A DNA stretch of 14,292 bases, taken from Bacteroidota bacterium. Its GTDB lineage: Bacteria; Bacteroidota; Bacteroidia; Flavobacteriales; Flavobacteriaceae. Positions within the stretch are counted from its first letter, which is position 1; every line of letters starts with the position of its first letter. The DNA lies in contig JAJRPL010000023.1 in assembly GCA_024280815.1 (NCBI GenBank), positions 1-14,292 of the forward strand, read 5' to 3'. The notes below the pieces were generated by a model. That model was not told where the DNA came from. It ran no database searches and saw nothing but the letters and a program-made list of their open reading frames with translations. Of this stretch, positions 9,174 to 14,292 are shown piece after piece. A program made the position numbers and the translations under genes.

Positions 9174-9206
9174 ATAATTTTTACTTTTACATTTAAAAGA
9201 TAAAAT

Positions 9207-10205
9207 ATGAATAAAAATATAAAAATTCATTATGACAGCAAAGTATATTTACTTTTTTTTCTAATATTTTTGTTTGGAGTAGGTTTTTTTACATACAACT
9301 TTGTAAAAAATGAAGACTGTACTTCTGTTGATTTCGCTATGATTTCATTATCAAAAACTACTGGAGATTTAATTGAATTTAAAAGCTTAGGAAGAAATGA
9401 TTCTAAGTGGGAGTGGAATTTTGGTGATGGCTCTAATAATGAATACATACCAGATGTGTTACATAAATTTGATTCGGCTGGCACATATAATGTTACCCTA
9501 AAGGTTAATAATTCTTGTGTTGTTAGTAAGCAAATACATATTGCACAAAGTGTGTATAGAGAAAATATTGATCATGAACAGGTACCAACAATTGTTTTTC
9601 CTAATAAAATTAGAGCTGGTGAACTTATTGAATTTGAATGTGTGTCTGATTTTGCTACTAAATGGGAGTGGCGTTTTGGTACAGATGGAGTAGATGCTAT
9701 TACCAAAGATGCTAAACATGTTTTTGAAGAAGAAGGGACATATAAAATATCATTAGTGGTTAATGATAACTTGCAACATGTTTTAATTGAGAAGATACAA
9801 GTGTTGCCAAAAAAAGGAAAAAGAAGAAAAAGAAGAAGAAGAAGAGATCGTGTTAATGAAGTGTTGATAGGTCAAATACCAGACGACCCTAAAGAGAATA
9901 ATGAAAAAGAAGAGGAAGATGACATGATAAAGCTTACTAGAAGTGAAGCCAAGAAAATGTTAGAATCTTACGCTTTAGGTCAGGTAGATTATGTAGATAT
10001 TAAACCTTATCTATGCTCAAGTGATATTAGAGTTGTTAATACCAGTGGTAAAAACAGCTCATTAAGATCTCTTTTGAACTTTATTAGAGGTAAACAGATA
10101 GATATTATAGATGTAAACCTTTATAAAAATACAGAAACTGGCTGTGTAAAAAGAATACATATAGACTTAAAATATAAAGGAAAGCTATTTTGGCGAAAGT
10201 ATTAA
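9207..10205 (+). CDS. Membrane-anchored double-PKD protein, candidate TssP
   Basis: 332 residues. A single N-terminal transmembrane helix (about 13-31) acts as an uncleaved anchor. Two PKD-type beta-sandwich domains follow: the first at about 40-113, with WEWNFGDGS (68-76) and AGTYNVTLKV (91-100), and the second at about 125-200, with WEWRFGTDG (153-161) and EGTYKISLVV (176-185). Then comes a basic tract at 202-215 (KKGKRRKRRRRRDR), an acidic tract at 226-239 rich in Glu/Asp, and a C-terminal domain of about 90 residues containing two cysteines. Its place opposite the tssG-tssF operon and beside hcp suggests an envelope component specific to the Bacteroidota T6SS. TssP is my best guess, but I cannot prove it, so no symbol is given. 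The start is 33 bp from the divergent lipoprotein start. Possible -33/-7 elements upstream (TTTA-N19-TACATTTA, 9165-9195) are too weak to call. Confidence 0.7.
   Translation: MNKNIKIHYDSKVYLLFFLIFLFGVGFFTYNFVKNEDCTSVDFAMISLSKTTGDLIEFKSLGRNDSKWEWNFGDGSNNEYIPDVLHKFDSAGTYNVTLKVNNSCVVSKQIHIAQSVYRENIDHEQVPTIVFPNKIRAGELIEFECVSDFATKWEWRFGTDGVDAITKDAKHVFEEEGTYKISLVVNDNLQHVLIEKIQVLPKKGKRRKRRRRRDRVNEVLIGQIPDDPKENNEKEEEDDMIKLTRSEAKKMLESYALGQVDYVDIKPYLCSSDIRVVNTSGKNSSLRSLLNFIRGKQIDIIDVNLYKNTETGCVKRIHIDLKYKGKLFWRKY
9212..9242 (-). promoter_or_regulatory. Candidate promoter of the leftward T6SS operon
   Basis: Read on the minus strand, TTTG (9242-9239) is followed after exactly 19 nt by TATTTTTA (9219-9212). 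This fits the Bacteroidota -33/-7 pattern (TTTG, then TAnnTTTG) with one mismatch at the last base. It would start transcription near 9205 and give a leader of about 30 nt before the lipoprotein ATG. It lies inside the first codons of the divergent PKD gene. The DNA is so AT-rich that chance matches are frequent, so this is a weak call. Confidence 0.3.
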
Positions 10206-10265
10206 AAAAACAGAGCTTCATCAGCACTTGAAGTCCATTATCATTTTAAAATAATTTCAATTTTT

Positions 10266-10296
10266 TTTGTATTCTTTATTTTTTTTTATAGATTAG
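10266..10296 (+). promoter_or_regulatory. Candidate -33/-7 promoter of hcp1
   Basis: A run of eight T ends in TTTG (10266-10269). After exactly 19 nt comes TAGATTAG (10289-10296), which matches TAnnTTTG with one mismatch. This is the layout of Bacteroidota primary-sigma promoters. Transcription would begin near 10303, leaving an A/T-rich leader of about 48 nt before the hcp1 ATG, which has no Shine-Dalgarno sequence, as is usual in this phylum. The surrounding gap (10206-10350) holds no gene. Confidence 0.45.
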
Positions 10297-10350
10297 CAAC
10301 TTATATACTATTAATTAGTTATTTTTTATTAACATTTAAATTTTATTATT

Positions 10351-10725
10351 ATGGCTTTTAAAGCAAAATTGAAAGTAGCAGGAAAAGAAGTAAACTTACT
10401 TCACTGCAGTTACGATTTACATCAAGAAGTAGATCCAACAGGAAGACCATCATCTGTAACAAGAGGTGGTAGAATTAATTTAACAGTAGAATCTACAGGA
10501 GAACCTTTTTTCTTTGAGTGGATGACAAACAACTTTGAGCGTAAAGATGGCAGTATTGTATTTATAAAAAGAGATACAGACGCTACTTTAAAAGAAATTG
10601 TTTTTAAAGAAGGATATATTGTTAAGTACAAAGAAGTTTTTGATGCTAATGGTGATACACCACTAAAAGAGACGTTTACAATTTCTGCTAAAGAAATTGG
10701 AGACCATGCTAACGAGTGGGTGTAA
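10351..10725 (+). CDS. tssD: Hcp1/TssD, T6SS tube protein
   Basis: 124-residue Bacteroidota-type Hcp (TssD), the small beta-barrel that stacks as hexameric rings to form the expelled inner tube. The typical opening MAFKAKLKVAGKEVNLLHCSYDL (1-23) is followed by the strand motif GGRINLTVES, then FFFEWM and KDGSIVFIKRD, and it closes with ETFTISAKEIG. It lacks any C-terminal extension, so it is a structural tube subunit and not an evolved Hcp-effector fusion. It stands alone between a candidate promoter and a strong intrinsic terminator, which suits a protein needed in far more copies than the other parts. A second, divergent copy lies at 12694-13086. Confidence 0.93.
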   Translation: MAFKAKLKVAGKEVNLLHCSYDLHQEVDPTGRPSSVTRGGRINLTVESTGEPFFFEWMTNNFERKDGSIVFIKRDTDATLKEIVFKEGYIVKYKEVFDANGDTPLKETFTISAKEIGDHANEWV

Positions 10726-10750
10726 TTTTATTAAAATTATAACGTTAAAG

Positions 10751-10784
10751 AATGAGGTATTATGATTAATACCTCATTTTTTTT
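10751..10784 (+). terminator. Rho-independent terminator after hcp1
   Basis: A perfect 12-bp stem, AATGAGGTATTA (10751-10762) pairing with TAATACCTCATT (10767-10778), has a 4-nt TGAT loop and runs straight into a T-tract (10777-10784). A further eight T follow at 10787-10794. It sits 26 nt after the hcp1 stop and should separate hcp1 from tssBC transcription. The run of A before the stem is too short for it to work equally well in reverse, and no leftward gene needs it. Confidence 0.92.
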
Positions 10785-10791
10785 AATTTTT

Positions 10792-10822
10792 TTTGTAATT
10801 ACCATAAATAAGATTATATTTA
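10792..10822 (+). promoter_or_regulatory. Candidate -33/-7 promoter of the tssBC operon
   Basis: TTTG (10792-10795), at the end of the second T-run of the terminator region, is followed after exactly 19 nt by TATATTTA (10815-10822), a match to TAnnTTTG with only the last base off. Transcription would begin about 7 nt further on, giving a leader of about 15 nt before the tssB ATG at 10844. The presence of a terminator just upstream makes a promoter here necessary unless readthrough is substantial. Confidence 0.45.
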
Positions 10823-10843
10823 ATCCTTAAATAAAATAACATT

Positions 10844-11296
10844 ATGAATTCTAATTTCGGCATAGGAGGTAACGAAGTAAAAGGAGATGCTAATGAAGCA
10901 ATTTCTGACATACCTAAAAACAGAACATTAATTACAGGTAAATTAACACCAAACACACCTATAAAACCAGAAGTGGTAGAAGGTTTAAGAACTATTGAAG
11001 ATGTTTTTGAACATTTTGACCCACAAATAAAAATAGGCTTTGAAGATAAAGATGGTGGAATTAAACATGAAAATCAAAAATTTACAAACCTTGGTGATTT
11101 TGGTAAAAAAGGATTGATTAATGGTAGTGATTTTTTGAAAAATTTAGAAGTAGAGAGTGATCATTATAAAAAAATGATTAAGCAATTAAAAACAAATAAA
11201 ATTCTTAAAACTGCATTGCAAGACCCTGAGGCAAAGCAATCAATTATAGATACTATTAATTCACTTATAGAAGAAGTTAAGAGTACTCAAAAATAA
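10844..11296 (+). CDS. tssB: TssB (VipA), contractile sheath small subunit
   Basis: 150-residue TssB, which pairs with TssC to form the protomer of the contractile sheath. The body carries the family pattern: an N-terminal region ending in TLITGKLTP, a helix and strand in VEGLRTIEDVFEHFDPQIKI, then FTNLGDFGKKGLI (80-92), which corresponds to the F-x-x-(L)-x-D-F motif of other TssB proteins. The C-terminal helix LLxxLKTNKILKTALQDP, with its long helical tail, is typical. Gly-rich residues 1-10 form a flexible start. It is followed by tssC after 22 bp, the universal order in T6SS loci. Length is slightly below the 160-170 common in Proteobacteria. Confidence 0.92.
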   Translation: MNSNFGIGGNEVKGDANEAISDIPKNRTLITGKLTPNTPIKPEVVEGLRTIEDVFEHFDPQIKIGFEDKDGGIKHENQKFTNLGDFGKKGLINGSDFLKNLEVESDHYKKMIKQLKTNKILKTALQDPEAKQSIIDTINSLIEEVKSTQK

Positions 11297-11318
11297 ATTA
11301 ACCAAAAAAAAGAAAAAC

Positions 11319-12677
11319 ATGGCAGAGTCTTCAGCTAAAAAAAGTCAAGATACAGGTTTGCAAAAGCAAGCTTTACAAAATATAAAGCAACAATCAGAAT
11401 TGTTTGCTAAATACGGTGGGTTTGATTTATTAGAGTCTACAATAGAAGGTGTGCAAAATCTAAACCCAGACCGTAAAGCAAGACGTAATATTTTTTTAAC
11501 AGATAATGGTAAAAAAGAAGAACGAGCAGAGCTTTTAAAAGTATTAAATCTATGGAAAGGTTTGTTAGAAAACAATGGTGATGTTATAGATTTGGTTACC
11601 ATTGCAGATGAAAAAGCCAAAGAATCTGAAAAAACATTGAAAAAGAATTTAAAAACGGCATTAGATGAAACTAGAGAGTTAGAATCATCTTATAGAGCAG
11701 TCGCTTTATTTTTTAGAAATACAGATTTGCCAGAAGTTAAAAATGTCTCTATAGTAAATGCAGAATTAGAACAATTATCAGATTTAGACAATACTAGATT
11801 TTTTGACCACATACGTGATGAAATTTTAGCAAAATATGACAGATTAGACCTAAGAGAAAATTATTCTTTAATGGTAGTGCCAGGTTATTTAGGCTCAAAA
11901 GCTGTAGTTGACAAATGGGCTAAATTAGCACATGACAATAAAATAATGATGGTAACAGACTTTTTACATTTAGACGAACCAGATGATGTGATGGAACTCT
12001 TTGAATCTTCAAACCTAAGTAGTGGTGACATGTATTTGTCTAATACTATTATGACCTGTAATTGGTTGGTAGGTAGAGCTAAGGTAGAAGAAGTTGGTGA
12101 AGAAGACAATTTATATATAGCACCATCAGGTGCATTAGCTGGTAGAATATACAACACCCTAATATCTCAAGTAACCGCAGGTAAAAAACATGGAGGGTTA
12201 AATGAAGTAAGCGGTGTAAAATTTGACTTAAAGAAAAGTGAAATTGCCAATTTAGAAAGTTTAGGTATTGTACCCATGGTAAATGAATATGGTAAAGTAA
12301 TGGCATTTTCTGCCAAAACACTATTTAATGGTGACAATTTAGGTCTACAAACCTATTCAGTAGTACGTGTATTTGATTATGTAACCAAAGTATTGATGGA
12401 CTTTTTAAACCGTCGTGCCTTTGAAAACTTTAATGCCAAAACCCGTAAAGAAATACAACAGCAAATTGTACGCTTTTTAGATGGTGTAACAGGGCCAGAT
12501 AAATTGATTGAAAATTTTGAAATAACACGTTTTGAACAAGACCACCATCAAAAAGATAAAATACATTTAGATGTACGTTTAAAACCTTATTTTCCTGCCA
12601 AAAACTTTTTAATAAAAATGGATGGTCAAAAAGGTGATGATGGTACCGAGTGGGAATCTGAATATGAACCACAATAA
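11319..12677 (+). CDS. tssC: TssC (VipB), contractile sheath large subunit
   Basis: 452-residue TssC, the large sheath subunit that interlocks with TssB and is the part extracted by TssH. The family pattern is present throughout: a helical N-terminus, a core with FRNTDLPEVKNVSIVNAELEQL, the MVVPGYLGSKAVVDKWAKLAHDNKIMMVTDF stretch, the GRIYNTLIS block, and FNGDNLGLQTYSVVRVFDYV near residues 335-355. It ends in the strand-rich PYFPAKNFLIKMDGQ used for sheath interlocking. Length is shorter than the ~490-500 of many Proteobacteria, in keeping with Bacteroidota copies. ATG at 11319 lies 22 bp after tssB. The next gene (hcp2) starts 16 bp on, so the three genes are co-transcribed. Confidence 0.94.
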   Translation: MAESSAKKSQDTGLQKQALQNIKQQSELFAKYGGFDLLESTIEGVQNLNPDRKARRNIFLTDNGKKEERAELLKVLNLWKGLLENNGDVIDLVTIADEKAKESEKTLKKNLKTALDETRELESSYRAVALFFRNTDLPEVKNVSIVNAELEQLSDLDNTRFFDHIRDEILAKYDRLDLRENYSLMVVPGYLGSKAVVDKWAKLAHDNKIMMVTDFLHLDEPDDVMELFESSNLSSGDMYLSNTIMTCNWLVGRAKVEEVGEEDNLYIAPSGALAGRIYNTLISQVTAGKKHGGLNEVSGVKFDLKKSEIANLESLGIVPMVNEYGKVMAFSAKTLFNGDNLGLQTYSVVRVFDYVTKVLMDFLNRRAFENFNAKTRKEIQQQIVRFLDGVTGPDKLIENFEITRFEQDHHQKDKIHLDVRLKPYFPAKNFLIKMDGQKGDDGTEWESEYEPQ

Positions 12678-12693
12678 CTAAAAAAAAATTACT

Positions 12694-13086
12694 ATGTCAT
12701 TTAAAGCTAAACTTTTTATTGATGGAAAAGAGTATACCGTATTAGAATGTACTTATAAACTAAACCAACCCACAGATGAAGAAGGTAAACCTATTGGAAA
12801 GCCCAAAGGTGGTCAAGTTTCTTTAGCTGTAGAATCTGATAGTAATACAGAACTTTTTCATTGGATGAAAGAGCCAGAACACACCAAAGATGGCACCATT
12901 ACCTTTTTTAAACGTGATACTATGGCACAAGAAAAGGTATTACAATTTACCAATGGATTTTGTATAGACTATGAAGAAAATTTTATAGCTGATAATGATT
13001 CACCTATGGTAACGCATATTACTATTTCGGCTCAACAACTTAAATTGGGTAATGAAGATTTTAATAACTTATGGGGTGTAGCTTAA
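12694..13086 (+). CDS. tssD: Hcp2/TssD, second tube protein
   Basis: 130-residue second TssD/Hcp. It opens MSFKAKLFIDGKEYTVLECTYKL and shares the GGQVSLAVES, FHWM and KDGTITFFKRDT blocks and the closing HITISAQQL with the first copy, but by eye only a third to two-fifths of positions are identical. It is therefore an old paralogue, not a recent duplication. It differs from the first copy in a longer C-terminal tail (LGNEDFNNLWGVA). It lies 16 bp after tssC and 12 bp before the unrecognised 361-residue gene. In Bacteroidota, extra Hcp proteins are often encoded next to the cargo they carry, so this may be a cargo-specific tube subunit; that is inference from position. Which copy builds most of the tube cannot be told from sequence. 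Confidence 0.92.
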   Translation: MSFKAKLFIDGKEYTVLECTYKLNQPTDEEGKPIGKPKGGQVSLAVESDSNTELFHWMKEPEHTKDGTITFFKRDTMAQEKVLQFTNGFCIDYEENFIADNDSPMVTHITISAQQLKLGNEDFNNLWGVA

Positions 13087-13098
13087 AAATAAAGCATT

Positions 13099-14184
13099 AT
13101 GACTTCAAAATATAAAAATAGAGGCAAGTACCTTTTTTCTGATCCTGTAAGCGGTAAAGTATTGTTTAGAGACCGTATGGCAGAAAATAAAATTAAGCGA
13201 AGTTATAAGTTTAAGCAATTAGAAAAACGTTTATTAAAAAAACAACAACGAAAAGCTGAAAATACCAATACTGATTATTTACCTATTAATGGAACTATAG
13301 GAGAGCATGCCAAAGACAATATTGGCAGAGAATGGGTGTATACCAAAAACGGATGGGAAACAGAAATTAAGGATACTGCCGGGTATTTTATAAAAAATTT
13401 CAGTTTACCTAAAACGCCTTATTTTAATCAAGAAGTAGAAGATGGCGAAGGTGTAATTTATACATCTACTGGGTTTTATTGGGAGGCGAAATATACTTCT
13501 CCTTTGCCCAAAATAGAAATTGACGTAGTTGTGGCTAAGAGAACCCCAGCATACCAAACACAACCTTTCTTAGATAACAATAATAAAGGTTTTATAGATT
13601 TTGGTGATACGTTTAAGATGGATGATATAAATCATGGCTTAACTGCTGGAGGTTTAGGCCTTTCCTTATCAAAAGGTAAATTTATGGATGGTCTAAACTA
13701 TAATTTTCATAATAACGCACCAAAAGGAAAATTTGGAGTTACCTATAATAATGAATTTAAATATTGGGGAGAGAATTTTAAAGGAGGAACTAGAGCAAGA
13801 ATTTCACCAGATTTTGTTTCTAGGGCTAAATACAACGCTAGATTGTCTGTTAATGCGGGTAATGCTTTTAAAGGAGTAGCTCGAACTGTTAATTTTGCGA
13901 GTATTTTAATAACTGGATATTCTGCTTATAGTAATTGGGATACTGCAACAGCTAATGAAAAATATATGTATGGTTTGGATATGTCTTTTGGTGTTATGGC
14001 TTTTACACCATTAGCACCATTCGCTACAGCATATTTTTTGGGCAGATGGTATATGGATAGTGAAAAAGAAATGATGATGAATATGCTTCAACTTAACAGG
14101 CATAAAACAATTGATGATATTATAATGATAAAAATTGACAAAACACGTATTGGTAATAAACATTATCCTCTTTTAAAAAAATAA
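13099..14184 (+). CDS. Unrecognised protein, candidate Hcp-linked T6SS effector
   Basis: I do not recognise this 361-residue protein. It has no signal peptide. Residues 30-55 are strongly basic and helical. Two short repeat-like units share a Y-T-x(2)-G-x-W/Y-x-E pattern (REWVYTKNGWETE at 78-89 and GVIYTSTGFYWEAK at 118-131). A Gly-rich part follows (179-230, including HGLTAGGLGLSLSKG). Two hydrophobic segments lie at about 257-277 (GVARTVNFASILITGYSAY) and 290-318 (YGLDMSFGVMAFTPLAPFATAY), and a basic tail closes the chain. Its place 12 bp after hcp2, its lack of an export signal, and C-terminal hydrophobic Gly/Ala segments like those of membrane-acting polymorphic toxins make a Hcp-loaded effector plausible, with the partial gene after it as immunity. 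A structural or chaperone role cannot be excluded. Confidence 0.55.
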   Translation: MTSKYKNRGKYLFSDPVSGKVLFRDRMAENKIKRSYKFKQLEKRLLKKQQRKAENTNTDYLPINGTIGEHAKDNIGREWVYTKNGWETEIKDTAGYFIKNFSLPKTPYFNQEVEDGEGVIYTSTGFYWEAKYTSPLPKIEIDVVVAKRTPAYQTQPFLDNNNKGFIDFGDTFKMDDINHGLTAGGLGLSLSKGKFMDGLNYNFHNNAPKGKFGVTYNNEFKYWGENFKGGTRARISPDFVSRAKYNARLSVNAGNAFKGVARTVNFASILITGYSAYSNWDTATANEKYMYGLDMSFGVMAFTPLAPFATAYFLGRWYMDSEKEMMMNMLQLNRHKTIDDIIMIKIDKTRIGNKHYPLLKK

Positions 14185-14194
14185 GTATTAACCT

Positions 14195-14292
14195 ATGTTT
14201 TTTGAAAGTTTGTTTATGGTTATAGCAAAATGGTACATCAAAACATGGAAGAAGTATGATGGATGGTCTTCGGGTGTTAGGTATGGAATTTC
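14195..14292 (+). CDS. Partial gene, candidate immunity protein
   Basis: Starting at ATG 14195, 10 bp after the stop of the candidate effector, the frame stays open to the end of the window (32 codons plus 2 nt). The visible N-terminus reads MFFESLFMVIAKWYIKTWKK and continues YDGWSSGVRYGIS, a hydrophobic/aromatic start that could enter the membrane. Nothing here identifies a family. Position and tight spacing are what suggest immunity to the upstream protein. A second in-frame ATG at 14216 could be the true start. Confidence 0.45.
   Translation, partial: MFFESLFMVIAKWYIKTWKKYDGWSSGVRYGI

Noticed and set aside
9174..9230. Upstream ATG (9230) as start of the NlpC/P60 gene
   Set aside because: It would put 19 residues before a complete lipoprotein signal peptide and overlap the divergent PKD gene by 24 bp. 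The ATG at 9173 gives a canonical lipobox at residue 17.
10210..10240. Possible terminator after the PKD gene (CTTCA/TGAAG pairing)
   Set aside because: The stem is only 5 bp with an 8-nt loop and no T-run follows it in the rightward direction, so it is not a credible terminator.
11345..12672. Several leftward open frames opposite tssC
   Set aside because: They lie wholly within a strongly conserved tssC, carry low-complexity Leu/His/Ser-rich translations typical of antisense reading, and have no upstream signals.
1..14292. CRISPR arrays, tRNA/rRNA genes, insertion sequences
   Set aside because: No regularly spaced repeats, cloverleaf-like or rRNA sequence, transposase gene or terminal inverted repeats were seen.

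Overview
This window carries most of the structural genes of a type VI secretion system of the Bacteroidota-specific subtype (T6SS-iii). The organism is probably a member of the Flavobacteriia, quite possibly marine. The DNA is very AT-rich, every complete gene ends in TAA, upstream regions fit Bacteroidota -33/-7 promoters better than sigma-70 ones, and the core includes TssN and TssO but none of TssJ, TssL or TssM. No VgrG, PAAR protein, TssQ or TssR was recognised, so part of the system must lie outside the window.

Layout. Positions 1-206 hold no recognised gene. A leftward (-) operon follows. In transcription order it runs: NlpC/P60 lipoprotein (start 9173), tssG, tssN, tssK, tssO, tssH (ClpV), tssE, tssF (end 207), with gaps of 10-56 bp. 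From 9207 rightward (+) come a membrane-anchored PKD-domain protein (candidate TssP), then hcp1/tssD with its own candidate promoter and a clear intrinsic terminator. Next, behind another candidate promoter, is a run of tssB, tssC, a second hcp/tssD, a 361-residue unrecognised protein with a hydrophobic C-terminal region (candidate effector), and the start of one more gene that runs off the window (candidate immunity gene).

How the parts fit. TssB and TssC form the contractile sheath and Hcp the inner tube. TssE, TssF, TssG and TssK form the baseplate. TssN, TssO and probably the PKD protein are the envelope-spanning anchor that replaces TssJLM. TssH should recycle the contracted sheath. The NlpC/P60 lipoprotein may open peptidoglycan for assembly.

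Most notable points. (1) tssH is interrupted by a single in-frame TGA inside the second AAA+ domain (2886-2888), with conserved sequence continuing in the same frame for 102 codons. (2) A second Hcp is followed by a likely effector and a partial downstream gene. (3) The PKD protein has an unusual Arg/Lys-rich tract followed by an acidic tract. (4) The lipoprotein hydrolase is built into the baseplate/membrane operon and has Ser where the third catalytic His is usual.
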